Below, in pieces: positions 7,962 to 16,371 of a stretch of DNA of 64,000 nucleotides. Made by a program: the position numbers and the translations under genes. Every line of letters begins with the position of its first letter. Position 1 is the stretch's first letter. Source of the DNA: Chloroflexota bacterium (GTDB taxonomy: Bacteria; Chloroflexota; Anaerolineae; Aggregatilineales; Phototrophicaceae); contig JACRPS010000008.1 of NCBI GenBank assembly GCA_016223085.1, forward strand, positions 1 to 64,000, read 5' to 3'. The notes under the pieces are model-generated. The model was not told the DNA's origin. It did not search any database and saw nothing but the letters and a program-made list of their open reading frames with translations.

Positions 7962-7998
7962 GAACTCGGCACTCGGCACTCGCCCACTCGGAACTCGT
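7962..7998. repeat. Heptamer tract ACTCGGA/ACTCGGC
   Basis: Units AACTCGG, CACTCGG, CACTCGC, CCACTCGG and AACTCG are spaced about 7 bp apart between a kinase gene and a permease gene that converge on it. They are the complement of the TTCCGAG/GCCGAGT type seen inside mqnA. Confidence 0.75.
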
Positions 7999-9042
7999 TT
8001 AGTCCACGCCCCTCATGCGCGGGTCGAGCGCGTCGCGCAGGCCATCACCCAGGAAGTTAAACGCGAACATAATGAAGAACAGCGCCAGCGCCGGGAAAAT
8101 CGCCTGATTGGGGTAGCTGCTGATCGTCCGCGACCCTTCCGAGATCATGCTGCCCCAGCTTGGCGTGGGCGGGTTCACCCCCAGGCCGATGAAGCTGAGG
8201 AACGCTTCGTAGGAGATATAGGTCGGGATGGTCAGCGTTTCGGCCACGATCAGCGGGCCGAGGATATTCGGCAGGATATGGCCGAACATGACGCGGCCTG
8301 TCTTGGCGCCCATGGCGTGCGCCGCTTCGATATATTCCTGCTCGCGTACCGACAGCACCTGCCCGCGCACCAGCCGCGCCATCTGCATCCACGAAGTCAG
8401 GCCGATGCCGATGAAGATAAACAGCATCCCGCCGCTTGCCAGGTCTATCTGCCCTAGCGTGGCGGCCAGTGTGCCCGGCTCTGGCGTAGCAAAACTGAAG
8501 CGGAAAAAGGTCATCAGCAGGATGATAAACAGCAGCGTGGGGAAGGCATACATGATCTCGACAATCCGCATCAGGATGTTATCCAGCGTCCCGCCGAAGT
8601 ACCCGGCGGTCAGCCCGACAATCGTGCCGATCAGGATGCTGACCAGCGGGCCGATGAAGGCTACCGTCAATGACACGCGCGTGCCGTAGACAATCCGGCT
8701 GAACAGGTCGCGCCCCAGTTGGTCGGCGCCAAATGGGTAGCTGTTATTGACCGTCACGTAGCCGCCCTCCTCGCGCGGCTTCATGTTGGGGAACACTTTT
8801 GTCACCCATTCCGGCGCGGCATTGTTGTCGGTCAGCACCTGTTTATCGTACGGCCTCAGCGCGATCACCGGTGCGAAGATCGCCACCAGGATATTGATGA
8901 TGATGATGATTCCCCCCAGTACCGCTGCTTTGTTACGGCGCAGGCGGCGCCAGGATTCCATCCACAGGCTTTCGCCCTTACGCCGGTCGCTAAGTTGCAC
9001 CACCATGCTGGGCGATTTGGATTGTTGTTCGAGGACGGCCAT
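7999..9042 (-). CDS. Peptide-type ABC transporter permease, OppC/DppC-like (operon B)
   Basis: A 347-residue integral membrane subunit of an importer for peptides or similar solutes. It has an N-terminal OppC-type cytoplasmic tail and first span (NKAAVLGGIIIIINILVAIF), a large periplasmic loop, then BPD_transp_1 spans with the EAA loop EYIEAAHAMGAKTGRVMFGHILPN that docks onto an ATPase. It ends FNFLGDGLRDALDPRMRG, typical of OppC. It follows the OppB-like gene by 12 nt. The matching OppD/OppF ATPases are not encoded here. The solute is unknown. Confidence 0.92.
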   Translation of the reverse strand: MAVLEQQSKSPSMVVQLSDRRKGESLWMESWRRLRRNKAAVLGGIIIIINILVAIFAPVIALRPYDKQVLTDNNAAPEWVTKVFPNMKPREEGGYVTVNNSYPFGADQLGRDLFSRIVYGTRVSLTVAFIGPLVSILIGTIVGLTAGYFGGTLDNILMRIVEIMYAFPTLLFIILLMTFFRFSFATPEPGTLAATLGQIDLASGGMLFIFIGIGLTSWMQMARLVRGQVLSVREQEYIEAAHAMGAKTGRVMFGHILPNILGPLIVAETLTIPTYISYEAFLSFIGLGVNPPTPSWGSMISEGSRTISSYPNQAIFPALALFFIMFAFNFLGDGLRDALDPRMRGVD

Positions 9043-9054
9043 AACGAGAACCCT

Positions 9055-10074
9055 TTAGTCAAAACGAATACGTGGATCAAGCCACATATACGCAATATCA
9101 ACAAGCAAATTGACAATCACCAGCAGGAAGGCGTACATCAGGATCGTCCCCATAATGACGGGATAATCCCGGCCTGTTATGCTGGTGACAAAATAGCGGC
9201 CCATCCCCGGAATACCGAAGATTGTTTCCACCACAAAGGTGCCGGTAACCAGCGCGGCCAGCAGCGGACCAAGGATGGTAACAACCGGAATCAGGCTGTT
9301 TTTAAGCGCATGACCCACGATAACGGTGCGTTCCGCCAGCCCTTTGGCGCGGGCCGTGCGGATGTAGTCCTCGTTGAGCACTTGCAGCAGGCTGGCGCGG
9401 GTCAGCCGGGCAATCAGGGCCGCATGAAGGAACCCCAATGCAAACGCAGGTATGATCGCATACTCAACGCTGCCCCAACCCGTCACCGGCACCAGTCCCC
9501 ACTGAACCCCAAACAGGTATTGCAGCACCGGCGCGGTGATAATCACCGGGAAGGACACCCCCAGAATAGCGGTTCCCATACCCATATAGTCAAAAATGGT
9601 GTTACGCTTGAGCGCCGCCAGCGTGCCCAGCGGCACGCCGATGGCGATCGCGATCATCAGCGCCGCGACGCCCAACTGGAACGACACTGGCAGGTTCTCG
9701 CGGAAGATGTCGTTCACCGACCGGCTGCGCGATTTATACGTCGGTCCGAAGTTCACCCATTGCAGGGTTTTTTGCTCGTCGCCAGAGCCGGACAGGGGGA
9801 TGGAAATGAGATAATCTTCCGCCGATGAAGGTCGCAGTTTGCCCGTCACCACGCGCGGCACAATAATATCGCCGACGTAATCGAGATACTGCTCGATCAC
9901 CGGCGCATCCAGATTATATTTTTCATTCAGCAGTTTAATCGTGGCTTCCGGTAATTTTTTTTCCCGCGTGAAGGGACCGCCGGGCACGTTACGCATCAAC
10001 AAAAAGGTGATGATCGAAATAACGAATAAGACCATGAACATCCAGAGGATGCGGCGGGTGATGAATTTTCCCAT
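9055..10074 (-). CDS. Peptide-type ABC transporter permease, OppB/DppB-like (operon B)
   Basis: A 339-residue permease subunit starting MGKFITRRILWMFMVLFVISIITFLL, a standard OppB first span. About six spans are predicted. The EAA loop DYIRTARAKGLAERTVIVGHALKN is intact and the C-terminus DIAYMWLDPRIRFD is diagnostic of DppB/OppB. Between the first and second spans is a longer polar loop (residues about 33-135) containing YLISIPLSGSGDEQKTLQWVNFG, larger than in short OppB proteins. It lies downstream of a binding-protein gene with a palindromic repeat in the gap and 12 nt ahead of its OppC-like partner. Confidence 0.92.
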   Translation of the reverse strand: MGKFITRRILWMFMVLFVISIITFLLMRNVPGGPFTREKKLPEATIKLLNEKYNLDAPVIEQYLDYVGDIIVPRVVTGKLRPSSAEDYLISIPLSGSGDEQKTLQWVNFGPTYKSRSRSVNDIFRENLPVSFQLGVAALMIAIAIGVPLGTLAALKRNTIFDYMGMGTAILGVSFPVIITAPVLQYLFGVQWGLVPVTGWGSVEYAIIPAFALGFLHAALIARLTRASLLQVLNEDYIRTARAKGLAERTVIVGHALKNSLIPVVTILGPLLAALVTGTFVVETIFGIPGMGRYFVTSITGRDYPVIMGTILMYAFLLVIVNLLVDIAYMWLDPRIRFD

Positions 10075-10133
10075 AGTGTGTTACTCAAAATCACAGGGGC
10101 GCTGTCTGCCGCGCCCTTCGGTTCTAACGGACG

Positions 10134-10161
10134 GTAGGGGCGCACGCCTGTGCGCCCCTAC
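10134..10161. repeat. Palindromic element, GTAGGGGC family
   Basis: Outer arms GTAGGGGC/GCCCCTAC with inner GCACG/TGTGC, near-perfect. Located in the gap between the operon B binding-protein and OppB-like genes, within the probable transcript. Confidence 0.85.
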
Positions 10162-10194
10162 GAAGAACATGATGAACACTGGACAATCCGCCCG

Positions 10195-11874
10195 TTACTG
10201 CACGTCCCACTCGAAGTAGGCTTCGTTGCCGGTCACTGATGGCGGATACTCGATGTGCGGCTTAATCAGGAAGTTGATGGTGTACCAGTAAATCGGCGCG
10301 ATGCCGGCGCCCTGGTTCACCAGAATATCCTCGGCCTGCGCGTACAGTTCGCGGCGGACTTCCACGTCGCTCTCCAGACGAGCCTGTTCGACCAGCGCGT
10401 CATACTCAGGGTTGTTCCAGCCGGGGTCGTTCTGGCTGGATTTCGAGTACAGCACGTCGTAGTCGAAGTTGTTGGCGTCGGAGTAGTCCTGGCACCAGCC
10501 GGCGCGGTAGATGATCGGCGCATCTTCGCTGATGGACGAGAAGTAGGTCGAGGGTTCCATCGCCGTCAGGGTGACGGTGATGCCCAGGTTTTCCGTCCAC
10601 ATCTGCTGGATCGCCTGCATGATCGCACCATGATTCGACGAGTCGTTGTAGGACAGCGTCAGCGGCGGCAGTTCATCCACCGAGGACAGCCCCAGTTCTT
10701 CCAGCGCCAGCGCCAGTTCCGCCTTCGCCCGTTCCGGGTCATACTTGATGCCCAAATCGGGGTGGGTTTCCAGCGTTGGGGCTGCCGTCAGGCCGGGCCG
10801 CGCGAACCACTGCGCCGGAATCTGGCCGCCGCGAGTCACGTTGTCCACGATGGACTGACGGTCAATCGCCGCCGAGAAGGCCAGGCGCAGGTGAGCGTTG
10901 TCCATCGGCGCTTCGGTGTTGTCAAAGCCGATGTAATAGGTGCAGGGCTGGTTGCCAACCACGTATTCCTGGCTCAGCGTCGCGTCCGCCTTCACCCGTT
11001 CGATCTCTTCCAGCGGCACCTGCACGGCGTCCATTGTGCCGGCCAGGTACTCGGCAAACTGCTGCTGCGGGTCGAGGAAGCGGAAGACCACTTCGTCAAT
11101 CTTCGCCTGCGGGATCGCGTCGGTCCCCGGCCAGAACGGGTTCTTGATGAGGGTGATGCTCTCGTCATGCGCCCATTCCTTCAGCGCATACGGGCCGTTG
11201 GTGTTGATGTACTCGACTTCGGTCCAGCTATCGCCGCCTTCTTCAACCGCCCACGTCGGCACCGGGCGCAGCACCCATAGACCATAGATGCTGGGTGCGA
11301 ACGATACCGCATCCGGTGAGGTGATTTCGACGGTGAAGTCATCCAGCGCCTTAACGGCTACATCTTCCCAACTGCCATCACCGCTGTTATATTCCGCCGC
11401 GCCTACAATGTAGGGCACCGGCACGTAAGCGTAGGGCGAAGCCGTTTCCGGCGCCAGCGCGCGCTGAATACCGGCCACCACGTCCTGGGCGTTTACATAG
11501 CGCACGTTGCCGTTCTCGTCCGTCACTTCTTCCACCGCGTCGGTGTCCGGGTTGTACCGAACCCAGGGCACGTTCTGCATCAGATGGAAGGTGAAGGTCT
11601 TGCCGTCTTCCGACACATCCATGCTTTCGGCCAGGCCCATTTCCATGTTGGCGGTGGTGGCGTCCTGGTTCGTCAGGCCGATGAAAATCTGGTTGACAAC
11701 TTCAATCGAGGCGCTGGTTTCAGCGATGTGCGGGTCAATTGTCGGCAGATCACCGCCGACCATGTGCAGGCCGGTGACTACGCTCTTGGGCGCATCCTGG
11801 GCGCTCACGCCGATGACCAGTGTCAGCAGCAGGGCGCAGACCAGGAGAGGGGTAAACCAACGGAGACGCTTCAT
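10195..11874 (-). CDS. Peptide-type ABC transporter substrate-binding protein (SBP family 5, operon B)
   Basis: A 559-residue secreted solute-binding protein that would deliver peptide-like solutes to the permeases downstream. The ATG at 11874 follows GGGAGGAAG at good spacing and gives a signal peptide (MKRLRWFTPLLVCALLLTLVIGVSAQ), so the longer frame reading was not used. Family 5 hallmarks include LPTIDPHIAETSASIEVVNQIFIGL, the EDGKTFTFHL strand, and a C-terminal NQGAGIAPIYWYTINFLIKP. There is no lipobox cysteine after the signal sequence. It is paralogous to the gene at 14381-16063 but divergent enough to suggest a different ligand. Confidence 0.92.
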   Translation of the reverse strand: MKRLRWFTPLLVCALLLTLVIGVSAQDAPKSVVTGLHMVGGDLPTIDPHIAETSASIEVVNQIFIGLTNQDATTANMEMGLAESMDVSEDGKTFTFHLMQNVPWVRYNPDTDAVEEVTDENGNVRYVNAQDVVAGIQRALAPETASPYAYVPVPYIVGAAEYNSGDGSWEDVAVKALDDFTVEITSPDAVSFAPSIYGLWVLRPVPTWAVEEGGDSWTEVEYINTNGPYALKEWAHDESITLIKNPFWPGTDAIPQAKIDEVVFRFLDPQQQFAEYLAGTMDAVQVPLEEIERVKADATLSQEYVVGNQPCTYYIGFDNTEAPMDNAHLRLAFSAAIDRQSIVDNVTRGGQIPAQWFARPGLTAAPTLETHPDLGIKYDPERAKAELALALEELGLSSVDELPPLTLSYNDSSNHGAIMQAIQQMWTENLGITVTLTAMEPSTYFSSISEDAPIIYRAGWCQDYSDANNFDYDVLYSKSSQNDPGWNNPEYDALVEQARLESDVEVRRELYAQAEDILVNQGAGIAPIYWYTINFLIKPHIEYPPSVTGNEAYFEWDVQ

Positions 11875-12041
11875 TGTTTCTCTTCCTCCCAAAAATAAAC
11901 ATACTACGCTGTAGCGGTTACAGCAGGCTTCAAACATAACGCGAATAGTCAGGCTTGGCAAGCCTGTCCAGTACTGATTTGAATACGTGTATGGTTAAGA
12001 AAAGGTTCAATTTTTCACGGAGGGTAGATGGGGATGTGAAT

Positions 12042-12150
12042 GTAGGGACACGATATATCACAACACCCCTCCCCGAATTCGGGGAGGGGATGGGGGAGGG
12101 GTCAAAAGTAGCTTATATTGGTAACTATGGGACACGGCATGCCGTGTCCC
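12042..12150. repeat. Compound palindrome array, one element apparently interrupted
   Basis: A left half-element GTAGGGACACGATATATC (12042-12059) is followed by a perfect 24-bp palindrome with CCCCTCCCC/GGGGAGGGG arms (12066-12089) and then a perfect 22-bp palindrome with GGGACACGGC/GCCGTGTCCC arms (12129-12150). Together with neighbouring bases they fill most of the 304-bp gap 11875-12178, in which no gene was seen. Confidence 0.8.
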
Positions 12151-12178
12151 TACGGGTGATACGGAAGTCAGTTATGCA

Positions 12179-13129
12179 TTACCGGATGCTGCGCGGGTCA
12201 AACGCGTCGCGCAGGCCGTCGCCGATGAAGTTGATCGCCAGCACCGTCATCATAATCAGCGCGCCCGGCGCCACCCACAGCCACCACAGATCGTCAATGC
12301 TCTGCCGCGCGCCGTTGAGGATGTTGCCCCAGGTCGCCGTCGGCGGCATCACGCCAAAACCGAGGAAGCTCAGCGCCGACTCCACCACGATGGCGACGCC
12401 GACTTCCAGCGTCGCCGCCACCAGAATTGGCGCGATGCAGTTCGGCAGGATGTGGCCGAAGATGATGCGGCTGCTGCCCGCGCCCATTGCCCGCGCCGCG
12501 ACCACAAACTCCTGCTCCTTCAGCGACAGCACCATGGACCGCACGATGCGCGCCAGGCTGGTCCAGGCGGTCAGGCCGATGATGACGACGATCACCACCA
12601 CCGTCACGCTGATCTCGCGGCCCAAAACTACGGTCGTGGATGAACTGATTTCCATTAAAGCGCGTGATAGCAGCAGCAGCAAAATCAGCAGCGGAATCGT
12701 CAGAATCGCCTCCACCAGCCGCATGAGCAGCGCGTCCACCACGCCGCCGAAGTACCCGGCCACCAGTCCGATCAGCGTACCAACGCTGATCGAAATGAGC
12801 ATCGCCGTCACACCAATCGCCAGCGAAATTTGCCCGCCGTAGATCGTGCGCGACAGCACATCCCGGCCTACGCTGTCCGTCCCAAACGGATACTCCGCGC
12901 CGGGTGGCTCGAACTTGTCGCGTACGTTGGTTTTATTGGCGTAGGCTTCGCTGTAAAACGCCGCCCCGACCGTCACGTACAGCACCACCAGCGCCAGCAG
13001 GAACACGCCGATCACCGCCATGCGATGTTTGAAGAACCGCCGCACGACAATCCGCGTCATGGACTGGGGCTGGCGGCGTTCTTCCTGTAAAGCGACGACG
13101 CCGGTTCGGGTCTGCGTTGCAGTTGCCAT
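12179..13129 (-). CDS. Peptide-type ABC transporter permease, OppC/DppC-like (operon A)
   Basis: A 316-residue permease of the first tandem importer. The start MATATQTRTGVV at 13129 is chosen because the upstream in-frame extension only translates a palindromic repeat (GGGFQTRPYG). It has an N-terminal tail, first span VIGVFLLALVVLYVTVG, EAA loop EFVVAARAMGAGSSRIIFGHILPN and end FIGDGLRDAFDPRS, all OppC-like. The palindrome lies between this gene and the OppB-like gene, so it is transcribed with the operon. The solute is unknown. Confidence 0.92.
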   Translation of the reverse strand: MATATQTRTGVVALQEERRQPQSMTRIVVRRFFKHRMAVIGVFLLALVVLYVTVGAAFYSEAYANKTNVRDKFEPPGAEYPFGTDSVGRDVLSRTIYGGQISLAIGVTAMLISISVGTLIGLVAGYFGGVVDALLMRLVEAILTIPLLILLLLLSRALMEISSSTTVVLGREISVTVVVIVVIIGLTAWTSLARIVRSMVLSLKEQEFVVAARAMGAGSSRIIFGHILPNCIAPILVAATLEVGVAIVVESALSFLGFGVMPPTATWGNILNGARQSIDDLWWLWVAPGALIMMTVLAINFIGDGLRDAFDPRSIR

Positions 13130-13147
13130 AGTCTTGTATGCCTCACC

Positions 13148-13176
13148 GTAGGGGCGGGTTTGAAACCCGCCCCCAC
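13148..13176. repeat. Palindromic element, GTAGGGGC family with GGGTTT/AAACCC inner arms
   Basis: GTAGGGGCGGGTTT pairs with AAACCCGCCCCCAC; a single mismatch lies in the right outer arm. It sits between the OppB-like stop and the OppC-like start of operon A. Confidence 0.85.
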
Positions 13177-13179
13177 ACC

Positions 13180-14223
13180 TCAATCATACCGGATGCGTGG
13201 GTCAAGCCAGGCATACACCACGTCGGTCAGCAGTTGGAAGACCACCACCGCCACGGCCAGCATCAGCACAAACGCGACCACCAGTTGCGCGTCGAACTGT
13301 TCCAGCGCGTTGATGTACATGTACCCCATGCCCGGCCAGGAAAAGATCGTTTCGGTAATGACCGCGCCGCTGAGGATAAACGGCAGGTTCAGCCCGATGA
13401 GTGTCACCAGCGGCAGCGACGCATTTTTCAGCCCGTGCAGGAAGATCACCCGCCGTTCCGAAATGCCTTTCGAACGCGCTGTGCGGATGTAATCGCTGCT
13501 GATGACTTCCAGCATGGTCGAGCGAATGTAGCGGCTCCAGCCGGCGATGTTGATGAGCGACAGCGTGAGCACCGGCAGAATCATGTGGCGGATGAGTTCA
13601 TCCACCGAATTGTCGCCACGCGGGTCATACATGCCGGACACCGGTAGCGACGGCAGCCCCCAGCGGCGGAACTGAATCGAAAAAATCTGTACCAGCACCA
13701 GCGCCAGCAAAAACGACGGCATCGAATACGTGATAAACGCGCCGGTGGTGATGATGTTATCCGCCAGCGTGTACTGGCGCAGCGCGGCGAAGATGCCGAT
13801 CACCAGCGCCATGATGATCGTCACGGTCAACGCGGTGGTCCCCAGCAGCAGCGTATTCGGCAAAAACTGCCCAATTACGTCTGTTACTGGCTTGCGGAAG
13901 CGGATGGAATCGCCGAAATCACCGCGAATGATTCCCCGCCGTTCGCCCACCACCGTTGTATCCGGTTCGCCGTTCTGGTCGGTGTCCAGCGAACGGACGT
14001 AGCCCTCATCGCCGAACACCCAGTGCACAAATTGCAGCACCAGCGGGTCATCCAAGCCATACTTGGCGCGCAGTACCAGCCGGTCGCGTTCCGTGACGCG
14101 CGGGTCCTGCGCCAGATAGGCCAGCGGGTCGCCTGAAATCTTCATCAGGCTAAAAACCAGCACGGTGACGATCAGTACCAGGGGGATCGCCTGCAAGGCG
14201 CGCTGGATGATATACTTGCCCAT
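13180..14223 (-). CDS. Peptide-type ABC transporter permease, OppB/DppB-like (operon A)
   Basis: A 347-residue inner-membrane permease. N-terminal span MGKYIIQRALQAIPLVLIVTVLVFSL, a polar loop of about 80 residues (including VFGDEGYVRSLDTDQNGEPD), then five further spans with EAA loop DYIRTARSKGISERRVIFLHGLKN and the DppB-type end DVVYAWLDPRIRYD. A GAGAGAG ribosome-binding site precedes the ATG. It is paralogous to 9055-10074 and lies in the same relative position, pointing to tandem duplication or acquisition of two related transporter operons. Confidence 0.92.
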   Translation of the reverse strand: MGKYIIQRALQAIPLVLIVTVLVFSLMKISGDPLAYLAQDPRVTERDRLVLRAKYGLDDPLVLQFVHWVFGDEGYVRSLDTDQNGEPDTTVVGERRGIIRGDFGDSIRFRKPVTDVIGQFLPNTLLLGTTALTVTIIMALVIGIFAALRQYTLADNIITTGAFITYSMPSFLLALVLVQIFSIQFRRWGLPSLPVSGMYDPRGDNSVDELIRHMILPVLTLSLINIAGWSRYIRSTMLEVISSDYIRTARSKGISERRVIFLHGLKNASLPLVTLIGLNLPFILSGAVITETIFSWPGMGYMYINALEQFDAQLVVAFVLMLAVAVVVFQLLTDVVYAWLDPRIRYD

Positions 14224-14247
14224 AGTTGCTCTCTCGCCGTGAAATCC

Positions 14248-14275
14248 GTAAGGACACGATCAAGTATGTCCTTAC
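14248..14275. repeat. Palindromic element, GTAAGGAC variant
   Basis: GTAAGGACA pairs with TGTCCTTAC. The outer arm changed from GTAGGGAC to GTAAGGAC and the opposite arm changed to match, a compensated variant. Confidence 0.8.
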
Positions 14276-14291
14276 AAACATATGCATTGCG

Positions 14292-14319
14292 GTAGGGGCA
14301 CGGCATGCCGTGCCCCTGC
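14292..14319. repeat. Palindromic element, GTAGGGGC family with GGCATGCC core
   Basis: GTAGGGGCACGGCAT pairs with GCCGTGCCCCTGC; nearly perfect. Second of three elements within about 120 bp upstream of the OppB-like gene. Confidence 0.85.
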
Positions 14320-14336
14320 ACCTGACGAATGCAGTT

Positions 14337-14366
14337 GTAGGGACAGGTTTCGAAACCCGCCCCTAC
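14337..14366. repeat. Palindromic element, GTAGGG family with GGTTTCGAAACC core
   Basis: GTAGGGACAGGTTT pairs with AAACCCGCCCCTAC with a few mismatches, directly downstream of the binding-protein gene of operon A. Third element of the cluster. Confidence 0.8.
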
Positions 14367-14380
14367 GGTTTCAATCCAGT

Positions 14381-16063
14381 TTACTGCGCCGGCTGCCAGA
14401 ACTCGATGTTGTTAAAGTAGTTGGCCGACAGCGTGCCGGGCGACTTCACCGCTTCATCCACGTTCACGACGGTGCTGTTGATGGCGTACCAGGTCGGGCG
14501 CAGGTACAGGCCGTGCCAGAAGCCCATGTCAAAGAAGGCTTTCTGGGCCTGATGCGCCAGCTCCAGCCGTTTTTCAGGGTCAACCGTTGAGGAGACTTCC
14601 AGATCGAGGCGGTCAAATTCCTCGCTGCACGAACCCCAGCCATTCTTGCCGGTTGGCTTCTCGGCGCTGGGTGTATTGCCACAGCCGAACCAGTCGGGCG
14701 CGCTGAACGCGGGGGACAGGGGGTTGCTGCTCAGCGCGAACAGGGCCAGGTCAAAATCGCCGGTATCAAGGATGCCGCGATCATTAAATGACGCAAACAG
14801 AATGTTCGACGGCACCGGCAGAAGCTGCGTGCCCACGCCAACTTCATTCAGGTACTCCTGAATCACAACCTGATAGTCCATGCGAATCTGGCGCGTGGTG
14901 GTGAAGAAGCGCAGTACCAGTTCCTGCCCGTCCTTGTCGCGGACGCCGTTGTCATTGCTGTCCACCCAGCCGGCTTCATCGAGCAACTGGTTCGCCAGTT
15001 CGGGGTCATAGTCCCAGTACGGCAGGTCCGGCGCCCAGAAGGCTTCCGGTGTCCACGACTTGGGCACGGTCACGCCTTCACCCACCAGGTCTTCCGCCAG
15101 CGAGATGCGGTCAATCGCGCGGATAATGGCTTCGCGCACCTTCGGGTCGCCCAGCATGGGGTGCGGCTCGCCCGTACCCTTGAAGTTGCCGACGTTCATC
15201 CAGATGGCGTCACCATACACACCGTCGGTCTTAAAGACTTCCACGCCATCAATCGCGCTGTAGCTGTCCACCAGGTCATCAGCCCAGTTGAACGCCACGT
15301 CAATTTCGCCGGCTTCCATCGCGTTCAGCATCTGGGCGCTGTCGGTGATGAAGCGCAGGATGATCTTATCAAACTTGCCGGGTTCGCCATCCCAGTTCGG
15401 GTTTTTGCTCAGCGTGATCTGGCTGCCAATCACCCATTCATCAAACTTATACGGGCCATAGCCAACCACGCCCTCGCCGCTGCCAAACGGCGCGTTGTCA
15501 ATTGTGCCGTCGGCTTCCAGCACCGGACGCAGAACATGTTCCGGTAGGTAGCAGTTAATTTCCGAGTCGAAGGTATAGTCTGGCCAGGGCTTGTTGTAGG
15601 TGATGGTCATGGTGTAGTCGTCCACGACCTCGAAGCTCTCCACCACGTCAGGGTAGTTCTCGCGCTGGATCGCGCCTTTGGCCGGGTCCATCTTCACTTC
15701 GTGCCAGAACTGGCAGTCTGCGGTTGTAACCGGCTCGCCGTCCGACCACTTCATACCTTCGCGCAGCTTGACCGTGACGCGGGTATTGCCGTTCTCCAGC
15801 GTTTCAACCAGACCGTTTTCCAGCGTGGGAACTTCTTCGGCCATAACCGGGTAGATGTCCCGGTTGACGTCCCAGTCCCAGAGATCGCGGTTGGTAAAAC
15901 CATAAATCAGGGTGCCGAAGGTGTTATCGGCCCAGGGGCTGAGCTTTGGCGGCTCCTGCTCCCAGCCGATGACCAGCACCTTTTCGTCCTGTGCGCCGGC
16001 GGCACCAACCGTCAGCGCCAGCAGGAACAGCGCCAGCGTGATGAAACGAAGTTTCTTTACCAT
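14381..16063 (-). CDS. Peptide-type ABC transporter substrate-binding protein (SBP family 5, operon A)
   Basis: A 560-residue exported solute-binding protein. The ATG at 16063 is preferred over the GTG at 16075, which would overlap the AAGGAG ribosome-binding site; the resulting protein begins MVKKLRFITLALFLLALTVG with a cleavable signal peptide ending in GAQ. Family 5 features include the early EQEPPKLSPWADNTFGTLIYGFTNR, LREGMKWSDGEPVTTADC and PNWDGEPGKFDKIILRFI. The solute may be a peptide, but this family also carries sugars, opines and metal chelates. It is the first gene of a three-gene importer operon, with 157 bp of palindromic repeats before the first permease. Confidence 0.92.
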   Translation of the reverse strand: MVKKLRFITLALFLLALTVGAAGAQDEKVLVIGWEQEPPKLSPWADNTFGTLIYGFTNRDLWDWDVNRDIYPVMAEEVPTLENGLVETLENGNTRVTVKLREGMKWSDGEPVTTADCQFWHEVKMDPAKGAIQRENYPDVVESFEVVDDYTMTITYNKPWPDYTFDSEINCYLPEHVLRPVLEADGTIDNAPFGSGEGVVGYGPYKFDEWVIGSQITLSKNPNWDGEPGKFDKIILRFITDSAQMLNAMEAGEIDVAFNWADDLVDSYSAIDGVEVFKTDGVYGDAIWMNVGNFKGTGEPHPMLGDPKVREAIIRAIDRISLAEDLVGEGVTVPKSWTPEAFWAPDLPYWDYDPELANQLLDEAGWVDSNDNGVRDKDGQELVLRFFTTTRQIRMDYQVVIQEYLNEVGVGTQLLPVPSNILFASFNDRGILDTGDFDLALFALSSNPLSPAFSAPDWFGCGNTPSAEKPTGKNGWGSCSEEFDRLDLEVSSTVDPEKRLELAHQAQKAFFDMGFWHGLYLRPTWYAINSTVVNVDEAVKSPGTLSANYFNNIEFWQPAQ

Positions 16064-16371
16064 CTCTTGCTTCACTCCTTTTTAAACACTCTAACTTGTT
16101 AACTTGGCAGCCGATAAACCTCCACAGTAAGGTTTATCGTTTCCGGCTTTATATGCCTCTAATTCGCAATATAACATATGTGAAGGGGTGTTGCAACAAC
16201 TGGACAAAAGGTATTCACTCGGTTAAGTTGCACGAATTGCGCCCCCATTGTTGTCAGAGGTTGAAAAGGCCCTGCCCTTTCGCCTTTGGCTTAAAGTGGC
16301 AGGCGCCATTGAACGCCATTCTCGCGGCGGGTATACTGTGCCTCAATTCGACGAACCAACAGGACAGCCCC
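16064..16371. other. Divergent intergenic region between the importer operon and ychF
   Basis: A 308-bp AT-richer region serving as promoter space for both directions. It contains the inverted repeat at 16112-16139 and several TATAAT-like hexamers (for example within TTATATGC and ATATAAC), none clearly paired with a -35 box. No gene was seen. Confidence 0.5.
16112..16139. promoter_or_regulatory. Inverted repeat in the leader of importer operon A
   Basis: CGATAAACC at 16112-16120 and GGTTTATCG at 16131-16139 form a perfect 9-bp stem with a 10-nt loop, about 50 bp upstream of the binding-protein ATG. It could be an operator for a dimeric regulator or an RNA hairpin in the leader; neither is established. 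Confidence 0.4.
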
